Shown piece after piece: positions 1-7,947 of a stretch of 64,000 nucleotides of DNA. Positions within the stretch are counted from its first letter, which is position 1; every line of letters starts with the position of its first letter. Made by a program: the position numbers and the translations under genes. The stretch covers positions 18,783-82,782 of the forward strand of contig JBEEFP010000083.1 of NCBI GenBank assembly GCA_041166085.1, given 5' to 3'. This DNA is from JBEEFP01 sp041166085 (GTDB lineage Bacteria; Actinomycetota; Acidimicrobiia; Acidimicrobiales; JAFATL01). The notes under the pieces were generated by a model. That model was not told the DNA's origin and ran no database searches. It saw only the letters and a list, made by a program, of their open reading frames with translations.

Positions 1-2562
1 GACCACCCCGACGGGACGTGGTGGGTCGATCTCGCGCCCGTGGCGGATCCTGGCCTCGTCGCGACCACCGTCGCCAACGCGCTCGGCATCCGCGAGGTGC
101 CGGGGGAGCGAGCGGAGACGACCGTGGCCCGGCTGCTCGCGTCGCGCCGCTGCCTGGTGATCCTCGACAACTGCGAGCACCTCATCGACGCTTGCGCGGC
201 ACTCGCGCACACGCTCCTCGTGTCCTGCCCCGGCGTCGTCGTCGTGGCCACCAGTCGAGAACCGCTGGGAGTGGACGGCGAGATCACGTGGCGTCTGCCG
301 TCGCTGACGGTGCCGAGCGACGACGTCGCACTGCACGCCCTCGATGAGTACGAGGCCGTTCGGCTGTTCGTCGATCGTGCCGTGCGGGCCCGCCCGACGT
401 TCGCGCTGACGGCGGACACCGCGCCGGCCGTCGTCCAGATCTGTCGACGGCTCGACGGCATCCCTCTTGCCATCGAGCTGGCGGCCGCGAGGGCCCGTGC
501 CCTCAGCCCGACACGGATCGCGGAAGCGCTGGACGAGCGCTTCCGGCTCCTTGCGGGCGGCGCCCGCACCGCCATGCCACGGCAGCGCACACTCGAGGCG
601 TCGGTCGGTTGGAGCTACACCCTTCTCGACGAGCACCAACGCAGGCTCTTCGGTCGCCTGTCGGTGTTCGCCGGCACCTTCGCGTTGGATTCGGCGGAGG
701 CGGTCTGCAGCGGTGACGGCCTCGACGCGTACGAGGTCTTCGACCTCCTGCTGCAACTCGTCGACAGGTCGTTGGTGCAGGTGGACGAGGGCGACCGCTA
801 TCGCCTGCTGGAGACCGTTCGCCAGTACGGCCGACTGAAGCTGGTCGAGGCGGGCGAGAGCGATGACGTGCGGGCGCGACACCTCGAGCACTTCACCGAT
901 CTGGTGGAGCGGGCCCAGTCGTTGGTCGAGTCCGGGGGCACCGCGGAGTGGCTCGACCGGCTCGAGCGGGACTTCGACAACATCCGGGGCGCGCTGGAGT
1001 GGTCGCTGGCCGCGGGTCGGGCCGCAGACGGCCTTCGCCTCGCGACGGCATGGCCTGAGCGCTGGGCCTTCAGCGGCCGCATACCGGAGGGCCTGACCGT
1101 CATCCAAGGGCTCATGGGCGCGGCGGCCCCAGAGGGCCGGTTGCTCGCGCAGTCGCTCGTCGCGCTGCAGACGATCACCGCGTACGGCGCGGTGGACCTC
1201 GAGCAGTCGCTCACCGACGGGAAGCGAGGTCTGGCGCTCGCCGAGGAGGCGGGCGACGACCGCCTCGCGGCGCGAGCTCGCGTCTACATCGCGTTCGCGG
1301 AGGGGATGCTCGATCCGACGACCGCGGTGCCGAGTCTCGAGGCGGCGGCCGCAGCCACCGTGGCCGTCGGCGACAGCTGGGCTGCGCGTCACGCCCTCAA
1401 CTGGGTCGGCTTCAACCGGCTCGCGCTCGGTGAGGTCGAGGCGGCCCAGGACGTGTTCGCGGGGAACATCGCGTCAGCACGCGCGGATGGCGATCTCATC
1501 GGTTTGCGCACCGGTCTCTACTTCGCCGGGCTCTGCTCGTGGGCACTCGGGCGTTCGCGCCACGCCGAAGCAGAGATGCGCGAGGGCCTCGGCGTGGCGT
1601 CCACCGCGCGGGACCGCCTGTGGGTCCCGATGATCGCGGCCAACTTGGCCATCGTGTTGACGTCGCTGGGCCAGTACGAGGAGGCAGAGCTCCTCGCCGA
1701 CAGAAGCGCGCGCGACGCGGCCGACACCGGGAACCCGTTCGCGCGTGCCCTCGCGATGTGGGGACTGGCGTGGCTGCGCTCAGCGCAGGGCGACGACGCC
1801 GCGGCCAAGGAGGCGGCGGCCGAGGCGACCGCTTCCTTCGCCGCGGCCGGCCCACCGTGGGCGGCAGCGATGTCGTGTGCTCTTCTCGCGAGAGCGACGG
1901 CCGAGACGGGCGACGTGGGCCGGGCCTACGCGCTCATCGACGAGGCCCTCGACCGGGCCGGGCGGTCAGCGCCCGCGATCGGCCGGGTGCTGACGATCAA
2001 GGCACTCATCGCGCAGGCTGCCGGTGAGCTGGACGTGGCCGAGGACGCAGCTCGTCGCGCCGTCGGGTATCCCGACACGTTGAGCACCATCGACGCGCTG
2101 GAGGCGCTGGGCTGCATCCTCGTGGAGCGCGAGGACCACGCGGAGGGCACACGACTCCTTGGCGCCGCTGCTCGCGCCCGCGCCGACTCCGGCCTGGTGC
2201 GCTGGCCATCGCTCGACGCGGCGCATGCGGACGCCGAGGACGCGGCTCGACGAGTCCTGGGCGACGAGCAGTTCCGGCAGGCATGGGCGTCGGGCCAGGC
2301 TTGCGACCTGCCCGAGGCGGTCGCCCAGGCCACGCGCGGGCGTGGCCCACGCGGGCGACCCGCCTCGGGTTGGGACAGCCTCACGCCGACCGAGTTGGAC
2401 GTCGTGCGTCTCGTCGCCGAGGGTCTCACGAACCCGCAGATCGGCGAGCGCCTCTTCATCTCCCGCGGAACCGTGAAGACCCACCTTGCCCACGTTTTCG
2501 CCAAGGTCGGCGTCTCCACCCGCGCCGAACTCGCCACCGAGGCCACGCGGCGTCAGCGCTGA
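1..2562 (+). CDS. LuxR-family STAND ATPase regulator (5' end outside window)
   Basis: This is a large transcriptional regulator of the AfsR/MalT-like STAND ATPase class with a C-terminal LuxR DNA-binding domain. The frame is open from base 1, and the first visible residues already lie inside the NB-ARC-like fold, so the Walker A segment is upstream of the window. The GTG at 40 is therefore probably not the true start. A Walker B-like strand (LVILDNCEHLID) and the sensor segment (VVATSREPL) follow, then roughly 450 residues of Ala-rich helical repeats resembling TPRs. The last 60 residues form a GerE/LuxR helix-turn-helix (LTPTELDVVRLVAEGLTN, GTVKTHLAHVFAKVGV). It ends 10 bp inside the converging gene at 2553-5252, whose ATPase domain is closely related. 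The ligand and target genes cannot be read from sequence. Confidence 0.9.
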   Translation, partial: DHPDGTWWVDLAPVADPGLVATTVANALGIREVPGERAETTVARLLASRRCLVILDNCEHLIDACAALAHTLLVSCPGVVVVATSREPLGVDGEITWRLPSLTVPSDDVALHALDEYEAVRLFVDRAVRARPTFALTADTAPAVVQICRRLDGIPLAIELAAARARALSPTRIAEALDERFRLLAGGARTAMPRQRTLEASVGWSYTLLDEHQRRLFGRLSVFAGTFALDSAEAVCSGDGLDAYEVFDLLLQLVDRSLVQVDEGDRYRLLETVRQYGRLKLVEAGESDDVRARHLEHFTDLVERAQSLVESGGTAEWLDRLERDFDNIRGALEWSLAAGRAADGLRLATAWPERWAFSGRIPEGLTVIQGLMGAAAPEGRLLAQSLVALQTITAYGAVDLEQSLTDGKRGLALAEEAGDDRLAARARVYIAFAEGMLDPTTAVPSLEAAAAATVAVGDSWAARHALNWVGFNRLALGEVEAAQDVFAGNIASARADGDLIGLRTGLYFAGLCSWALGRSRHAEAEMREGLGVASTARDRLWVPMIAANLAIVLTSLGQYEEAELLADRSARDAADTGNPFARALAMWGLAWLRSAQGDDAAAKEAAAEATASFAAAGPPWAAAMSCALLARATAETGDVGRAYALIDEALDRAGRSAPAIGRVLTIKALIAQAAGELDVAEDAARRAVGYPDTLSTIDALEALGCILVEREDHAEGTRLLGAAARARADSGLVRWPSLDAAHADAEDAARRVLGDEQFRQAWASGQACDLPEAVAQATRGRGPRGRPASGWDSLTPTELDVVRLVAEGLTNPQIGERLFISRGTVKTHLAHVFAKVGVSTRAELATEATRRQR

Positions 2563-5252
2563 CCGGCGACGAGATCCTCGAGGACGGCGTCGATGGTCGC
2601 CGACAGCTCGGGATCGGGAAGGGACGTTCCCGCCATCACCTGGGCGACGTGGCCGCCGAACTCGGCCACGGTCGGGATGGGCGGCTCGAGGGCGTGGGCC
2701 GTCCCGTCCGCGTGCAGGTCGAACAGGATGCGGCCCAGGAAGAAGTACATCGGCTGAGTCCGGAACCGCCCATCGCGGGCGGCGAGCGCCATGAGCTCGG
2801 CACCACCGGCGACGTCTCCCTCGCGCAACGCGATGTACCCGAGGGCGATGACGCAGTCGGTCGCCATGAGCGGGTAGTGGTCGCGCAGGGTCGCGGCGGC
2901 GAGATCGGACAGCACGACGCGCGCGTCGCTGAAGCGTTCCAAGCGGGCCAGCGCCATCGACTCAAGGACGGCGCCGTAGCGGAACAATGACCCGCCCCAT
3001 GACGCGTACGGGCTGAGCATGGCGTCGAGAGTGCGGGCGTCTTCGAGGGCTCGTCCGCCGTCGCCGAGCAGCAGCCTCGCGAGCGCGCAGCCGAGGAGCG
3101 CCCACCATCGGTCCCACGTGCGCCGGTCGGGCTCTCCGCTAGCGAGGATGGCCTCGAACCGGGACAGCGCGCCCGGCGGGTTGATGGCGATGGTCGTGCT
3201 GGCGGCCCAGCCCTCGCACCATCGGGCCTCGACTTGCTGGTCCAGCTCCCGTGCGACCTCGATCGCCTCGTCGTACCGGCCGAGGGCCCAGAGCGCGATC
3301 GAGCGCGTTTCGCCATCGGGTGCGAGCTCGAGTGACCGCTCGGCCAGGGGGCGAACGCGGCCCAGGTCGCCCGCGCCGATGGCAAGACCCGCCATGCAGC
3401 CGTAGACGTCGGCGCGCAGCTCGCGCGGCTGCGACTCGTCCTCGGCGACGGCTACCAACCATCGCCACGCCTCGTCGCGGAGCGGCGGTGAATGCATCCA
3501 CGTGAACCCCACCGTCAACGCCAATCGACCCACCAGGTCCGGACGGTTCTGAGCCGTGCTCCAGTCGAGGGCGGCCCGCTGGTTGCCGTGGTCGGCCAGA
3601 CAACCGCCGATCGTGTCGAAATCGAGGTACGACTCCCAGCCGATGCGGTCGAACAGCTCGACGTAGTAATCGCGGTGGGCGTCCCGGGTCGACGGCGCCT
3701 CTCCGCTGTCGACCAGGCGGTCCTGGGCGTACAGACGCACGGTCTCGAGCAGCCGGTACCGGGTCAGCTCCGCGGCCGGCTCGACATTCACCAGCGATTT
3801 GGCCACCAGAGATCGGATCAGCTCGACCGAGCTCGGCATGGCCACGACCGATTCGGCCGCCTCGAGGGTGAACGAGCCCGAGAAGACCGCGAGCCGGCGC
3901 AGGCAGCTCTGCTCGACGTCGCTCAGGAGGTCCCAGCTCCAGTCCATCGCGGCCTGGAGGGTCTGCTGTCGTTGCGCCCGGCGACGGCGGCCCCCGACGA
4001 GGAGGTCGAAGCGCTCGTCGAGACGCCGGGCGATGTCAGCGACGCTGAGGTGGTCGACGCGTGCGGCGGCCAGCTCGATGGCGAGCGGGATGCCGTCGAG
4101 ACGCTGACAGATGGCGACCACGTCCGTCGCGATGTCGTCGGTGAGGTCGAACTGGCCAGCCGCGGCGCGGGCGCGAGCCACGAACAGCTCGACCGCGGCA
4201 CCGTGCGCGTCGGCGGCGGCCAATGACGGCACGCGGTAGCTCTGTTCGCCCTCGAGCTGCAGCGCCTCTCGGCTGGTGGCGAGCACCGTGATGTTCGGAC
4301 AGCGGCCGAGCATGACGTCGATCACGTCGGCGCTGGCGTCGATGAGGTGCTCGCAGTTGTCGATCACGATGAGCGACCGCCGCGCACCGAGGTAGGTCAG
4401 CAGCATGGCCTCGAGGTCAGACTCCTCACCCTGGACGTTCACGCCCGTCGCGACCGCGCTGAGGACGGCGTCGGGATCGGCGATGGGCGCCAGGTCGACG
4501 AAGAACACGCCGTCGGGGTGTCGATCGCGATCCCGTCGCGCCGCCTCCAACGCGAGCCTTGTCTTGCCGGAGCCGCCGACACCGGTGAGCGTCACGTGGC
4601 GGCTGTGGGCCAACAGTGTCACCACCGCGGCCAGCTCCGCGTTGCGGCCGACGAACGACGTGCGGGGCACGGGAAGATCAACGACGGCCTCGCGCGTGCG
4701 AGGCGCCGGGAACGTGCCGGGCAGCTCGGCGTGGCAGACCTGGAACAGCTCGACGGGTTCGGTGACGTCCTTCAGGCGGTGGCGCCCCAGACTGCGTAGC
4801 GACACGCGGGGCGGCAGGGCCCCGGCCGCCAGGTCGCGCACGACGGGCGAGACCAGCACCTGCCCGCCGTGGGCGGCGTCGCCGATGCGGGCCGCCTCGT
4901 GGATGGCCATCCCGACCACGTCGCCGTCGGCCCACTCGATCTCGCCCGCGTGGACTCCCATGCGCACCCGCAGATCGACGCCGTCCGGCCAGGAGTGGGC
5001 GGCCAGCGCGAGCTGGGCTTCCACGGCGGCGGCGAGCGCGTCTCGCGCTGAGTCGAAGATGACGAAGAAGCCGTCGCCTCCCGTCGAGTGCTCCGTGCCG
5101 TTGTGGGCGGCCATGGCCGCCCGCATGAGCGCCCGGTGGTCCCCGAGCGCCGCGGGGTACCGATCGCCCAGGGATGCGAGCAGGCGCGTCGAGCCCTCGA
5201 TGTCGGTGAACAGCAGCGCTCGCGTCCCCACGGGGCCGGTCACAGGCTGCAT
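2553..5252 (-). CDS. Class III adenylate/guanylate cyclase domain fused to STAND ATPase
   Basis: The 899-residue protein begins with a class III nucleotide cyclase domain (about residues 10-170). It has the metal-binding aspartates in FTDIEGST (D17) and GGDGFF (D60), and VRMGVHAGE. An AAA/NB-ARC-like ATPase follows, with Walker A GVGGSGKT (224-231) and the LIVIDNCEHLID strand. A long helical repeat region of about 400 residues makes up the rest. There is no C-terminal LuxR domain, unlike its converging paralogue at 1-2562. This architecture is widespread in actinobacteria and is usually annotated as an adenylate/guanylate cyclase with ATPase. A regulatory cAMP- or cGMP-producing role is inferred; whether the cyclase is active is unknown. 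The start at 5252 places the cyclase motif at the expected distance from the N terminus. Confidence 0.9.
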   Translation of the reverse strand: MQPVTGPVGTRALLFTDIEGSTRLLASLGDRYPAALGDHRALMRAAMAAHNGTEHSTGGDGFFVIFDSARDALAAAVEAQLALAAHSWPDGVDLRVRMGVHAGEIEWADGDVVGMAIHEAARIGDAAHGGQVLVSPVVRDLAAGALPPRVSLRSLGRHRLKDVTEPVELFQVCHAELPGTFPAPRTREAVVDLPVPRTSFVGRNAELAAVVTLLAHSRHVTLTGVGGSGKTRLALEAARRDRDRHPDGVFFVDLAPIADPDAVLSAVATGVNVQGEESDLEAMLLTYLGARRSLIVIDNCEHLIDASADVIDVMLGRCPNITVLATSREALQLEGEQSYRVPSLAAADAHGAAVELFVARARAAAGQFDLTDDIATDVVAICQRLDGIPLAIELAAARVDHLSVADIARRLDERFDLLVGGRRRRAQRQQTLQAAMDWSWDLLSDVEQSCLRRLAVFSGSFTLEAAESVVAMPSSVELIRSLVAKSLVNVEPAAELTRYRLLETVRLYAQDRLVDSGEAPSTRDAHRDYYVELFDRIGWESYLDFDTIGGCLADHGNQRAALDWSTAQNRPDLVGRLALTVGFTWMHSPPLRDEAWRWLVAVAEDESQPRELRADVYGCMAGLAIGAGDLGRVRPLAERSLELAPDGETRSIALWALGRYDEAIEVARELDQQVEARWCEGWAASTTIAINPPGALSRFEAILASGEPDRRTWDRWWALLGCALARLLLGDGGRALEDARTLDAMLSPYASWGGSLFRYGAVLESMALARLERFSDARVVLSDLAAATLRDHYPLMATDCVIALGYIALREGDVAGGAELMALAARDGRFRTQPMYFFLGRILFDLHADGTAHALEPPIPTVAEFGGHVAQVMAGTSLPDPELSATIDAVLEDLVAGQR

Positions 5253-5314
5253 GTTGCCTCACACCGCAACACCCGTGTAACGCTTCGTTCACACCGGGCA
5301 TTTACGCTGGAGTC

Positions 5315-5980
5315 GTGGCCACCTTCGTCGTCCGCGTGTGGATGCCCGACCGCCCCGGTGTCCTGGGGGCGGTGGCCAGCCGGGTCGGGGCGGTCCGAGG
5401 CGACGTGGTCGGCATCGACATCCTCGAGCGCGGCGCAGGACGGGCCATCGACGAACTGGTCGTCGACCTCCCTGACGAGGACCTCGTTCCCCTGCTGATC
5501 GCCGAGATCGGCCAGGTCGACGGCGTCGACGTGGAGGACGTGCGCGCCGCCAAGTCCCTGCCCGATCCCCGTCTTGCCGCCCTGGAAGCGGCGGCTCTGC
5601 TGGTCGAGGAGGCCACGCCCGAGGGCCTGCTCACGACCATGGTCACCCACGCCCGGGCCGACTTCGAGGGTGACTGGGCGGCGGTGATCGGCCCCGATTC
5701 GGGCACGATGCTGGCGTCGGCCGGCGAGGCCCCCGACGCGGCGTGGCTTACCGCCTTCGTCGACGGCAGTCGCTCGTCCGACGTGCTGGCGGCGGGGGAG
5801 GGTGGCCCCGACGACGTGGCCTGGGCCTCGCTCCCCGCCGGCGAGTTGTCCCTCGTGGTCGGCCGTCACGGTCGACCCTTCCGCGCCCGTGAGCGGCGCC
5901 AGCTGGCCGCCCTCGCCCGCATCGCCGACCGGCGCTGGGCCGAGGTCAGCCCGGCCAGGGACGCACTCTCGAGGAAATAG
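5315..5980 (+). CDS. ACT-domain protein
   Basis: The protein has 221 residues. The first about 75 form an ACT domain (VRVWMPDRPGVLGAVASRVG, with the usual DRPGVL turn), a small-molecule, typically amino-acid, binding module. The remainder resembles a degenerate GAF-like fold (ARADFEGDWAAVIGP, then a helix starting RERRQLAALARIADRRW) but lacks recognisable catalytic residues. It reads as a sensory or regulatory protein whose partner is not visible. The GTG start has a CTGGAG ribosome-binding site 5 nt upstream. The last seven codons and the TAG stop lie inside the left arm of a 59-bp perfect palindrome shared with the convergent glycerol kinase gene, which constrains its C-terminal residues. 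Confidence 0.75.
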   Translation: MATFVVRVWMPDRPGVLGAVASRVGAVRGDVVGIDILERGAGRAIDELVVDLPDEDLVPLLIAEIGQVDGVDVEDVRAAKSLPDPRLAALEAAALLVEEATPEGLLTTMVTHARADFEGDWAAVIGPDSGTMLASAGEAPDAAWLTAFVDGSRSSDVLAAGEGGPDDVAWASLPAGELSLVVGRHGRPFRARERRQLAALARIADRRWAEVSPARDALSRK

Positions 5981-6018
5981 CCCACCGAATCGGTGGGCTA
6001 TTTCCTCGAGAGTGCGTC
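5960..6018. terminator. 59-bp perfect palindrome between convergent genes
   Basis: Two 29-nt arms (5960-5988 and 5990-6018) are exact reverse complements around one central A. The left arm contains the last codons and stop of the ACT-domain gene; the right arm ends 2 nt before the glycerol kinase stop. It probably acts as a bidirectional terminator. It lacks a U-tract and shares the outer CTCGAGGAAAT and inner ACCGAATCGGT blocks with the palindrome at 35695-35743. Confidence 0.8.
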
Positions 6019-6020
6019 AG

Positions 6021-7478
6021 TCAGGAGGCGGCCCAGCCCCTCGAGCGCTCGACGGCGCGCAACCAGCCCGCGTGGCGCGCGTCGGCGCCCGCCTTCGACG
6101 CCTTCGGCGTGAACTCCGTGTCGAGGGACCAGTGGGCGGCCAGCTCGTCGAGCGAGCCCCACACCCCTTCGGCCAGGCCCGCGAGGGACGCGGCGCCGAG
6201 GGCGGTGGTCTCCTGCACGCGAGGCCGCGTGACCGGCACTTGGAGCTGGTCGGCCTGCATCTGCATGAGCAGGTCGTTGGCCGACGCCCCACCGTCGGCC
6301 CGTAGGCCGAGCACGTCGCGCCCGCTGACCGCGCTCATGGCGTCGACGACATCCCGGGTCTGGAACGCCATCGCTTCGAGGACGGCGCGCGCCAGATGGG
6401 CGCGGCCCGTCCCGCGTGACAACCCCACCACAGTGCCGCGCGCGTACGGGTCCCACCACGGGCTGCCGAGGCCGGTGAAGGCGGGCACGACGTAGACGCC
6501 TTCGGTGTCCGGCACGGAGGCGGCGAGGGCCTCGATCGCGGCCGCGTCATCGATGACCTCGAGACCGTCGCGCAGCCACTGCACTGCGGCGCCGGTGACG
6601 AAGATGGCGCCCTCGAGCACGTAGGCCAAGTCACCCGAGGCCAGCTCCCAGGCGACGGAGGTGAGGAGACCGTCGGCGGGAGCGGGGAGGTCGGGGCCGA
6701 CGTTCATGAGCACGAAGCTGCCCGTGCCGTAGGTGTTCTTGGTCATGCCCGGCTCGAAGCAGGCCTGGCCGAACAGGGCCGCCTGCTGGTCGCCGCCGAT
6801 GCCGCTCACCGGGATGCCGTCGGACGTCGTGCCGAACCGTCCGCTCGACGGGCGGACCTCGGGGAGGCACGAGGCCGGGACGCCGAGCAGCGCACACATC
6901 TCGTCGGACCACTGCCGCGTGCGGATGTCGTAGAGCAGGGTGCGGCTGGCGTTGCTCGGGTCGGTGGCATGGACGGCGCCGCCCGTGAGGTTCCACAGCA
7001 CCCAGCTGTCCACCGTGCCGAACGCGAGGTCGGGTCCCGCCTCCACGCCGCCCTCGGTCAGCAGCCACTCGAGCTTGGTGCCGGAGAAGTACGGGTCGAG
7101 CACCAGGCCCGTGGTCGAGCGCACCAGCTCGAGGTGACCCGCCTCGCGCAGCTCGTCACACCGCGCCGCGGTGCGGCGGTCCTGCCAGACGATGGCCCGG
7201 TGCAGAGGCCGGCCGGTGCGCCGGTCCCACACCACCGTCGTCTCCCGTTGGTTGGTGATGCCGATCGCGGCGACCGGCTGATCGAGGCGCTCGCGGAGCT
7301 CGGCGAGGGTGGCTTCGACCGCGTCCCAGATCTCGGCCGCGTCGTGCTCGACCCAGCCAGGCTGCGGGAAGTACTGCGGGAACTCCCGGTACGCCCAGCC
7401 CGCGGGCTGGCCCTTCTCGTCGATCGCGAACGCCCGCACACCTGTCGTCCCCGCGTCGATGGCCACCACGACCGCCAC
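6021..7478 (-). CDS. glpK: Glycerol kinase
   Basis: This FGGY-family sugar kinase phosphorylates glycerol with ATP to sn-glycerol 3-phosphate in the cytoplasm. The N terminus carries the phosphate-1 motif AIDAGTTGVRAFAID. Typical GlpK segments follow: GITNQRETTVVWDRRTG, AIVWQDRRTA, DPYFSGTKLEWLL, GIGGDQQAALFGQ and NTYGTGSFVLMN, and near the C terminus ADGGASANDLLMQ. At 485 residues it is close to the family norm of about 500. The start is GTG at 7478. No glpF or glpD lies beside it; it stands alone, convergent with the ACT-domain gene. Glycerol use for phospholipid or wax-ester synthesis is an inference. Confidence 0.95.
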   Translation of the reverse strand: MAVVVAIDAGTTGVRAFAIDEKGQPAGWAYREFPQYFPQPGWVEHDAAEIWDAVEATLAELRERLDQPVAAIGITNQRETTVVWDRRTGRPLHRAIVWQDRRTAARCDELREAGHLELVRSTTGLVLDPYFSGTKLEWLLTEGGVEAGPDLAFGTVDSWVLWNLTGGAVHATDPSNASRTLLYDIRTRQWSDEMCALLGVPASCLPEVRPSSGRFGTTSDGIPVSGIGGDQQAALFGQACFEPGMTKNTYGTGSFVLMNVGPDLPAPADGLLTSVAWELASGDLAYVLEGAIFVTGAAVQWLRDGLEVIDDAAAIEALAASVPDTEGVYVVPAFTGLGSPWWDPYARGTVVGLSRGTGRAHLARAVLEAMAFQTRDVVDAMSAVSGRDVLGLRADGGASANDLLMQMQADQLQVPVTRPRVQETTALGAASLAGLAEGVWGSLDELAAHWSLDTEFTPKASKAGADARHAGWLRAVERSRGWAAS

Positions 7479-7595
7479 GGCCGGGCACCGTAGTCAGTGG
7501 GAGAACGGGTCTGTGTTCCCCGCCGAGGCGCTGTTTACCCTCGCCCCTCCGCGGGCACGCCTATGGCAGCGACGACCATCGGCGAGGAGGAAGAC

Positions 7596-7655
7596 ATGTA
7601 CATCGGCATCGGCACCCTGGTGCTCATCATCCTGCTGATCCTGCTCCTCACCTAG
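7596..7655 (+). CDS. 19-residue hydrophobic membrane peptide
   Basis: A very short reading frame encodes MYIGIGTLVLIILLILLLT, a single hydrophobic segment with almost no soluble part. It is preceded by a strong Shine-Dalgarno sequence (GGCGAGGAGGAAG, ending 1-2 nt before an optimal spacer to ATG 7596) and followed by a strong 12-bp hairpin terminator at 7718-7744. The sequence resembles the very small membrane proteins annotated in actinobacteria as hypothetical (DUF6131-like). Function is unknown. Its own ribosome-binding site and terminator argue that it is expressed rather than a chance frame. Confidence 0.6.
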   Translation: MYIGIGTLVLIILLILLLT

Positions 7656-7717
7656 GGACACGGATCGGGACCCCTCCAGGCTGCGCCGCAAGGCTGCGCC
7701 GGAGGGCGCAAAACGGA

Positions 7718-7744
7718 CGAGGGCGGCCCGCTGGGCCGCCCTCG
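7718..7744 (+). terminator. Hairpin terminator after small membrane peptide
   Basis: Twelve-base perfect arms (7718-7729 and 7733-7744), rich in G and C, with a 3-nt GCT loop. It is placed 62 bp after the 19-codon gene and 200 bp before nrdJ. A short direct repeat, AGGCTGCGCCG twice, lies just upstream (about 7678-7702). Confidence 0.75.
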
Positions 7745-7849
7745 TGCGCGCGTGCACGAATGCGAACCTTCGCGAACGGCCCCTGACCTGCGGGTTCGCG
7801 AGAGGGCAACCATTGCGCCCGTGTAATTACGGTGCTGTAATTGGGTCCC

Positions 7850-7895
7850 CGCGACATCTCGCGTAGGATCGGTCGGCCCACCACAACATCTTGTG
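7850..7895. promoter_or_regulatory. Tandem NrdR-box-like palindromes upstream of nrdJ
   Basis: Two related palindromes, CGCGACATCTCGCG (7850-7863) and CACAACATCTTGTG (7882-7895), share the CATC centre. Their centres are 32 bp apart, three helical turns. NrdR, the repressor of ribonucleotide reductase genes, is known to bind paired boxes of the form acaCwAtATaTwGtgt at about this spacing. The second copy is a good match and the first is a weaker one. The nrdJ start is 53 bp downstream. No nrdR gene is in the window. Confidence 0.6.
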
Positions 7896-7947
7896 TCTCT
7901 GAGGACAGAGGCATGGATCTGGGGCCCGGAACAGGAGGACGGCAAGC

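Noticed and set aside
7750..7947. Cobalamin riboswitch before nrdJ
   Set aside because: No B12-box-like sequence or convincing multi-stem structure was seen; NrdR-type boxes explain the region better.
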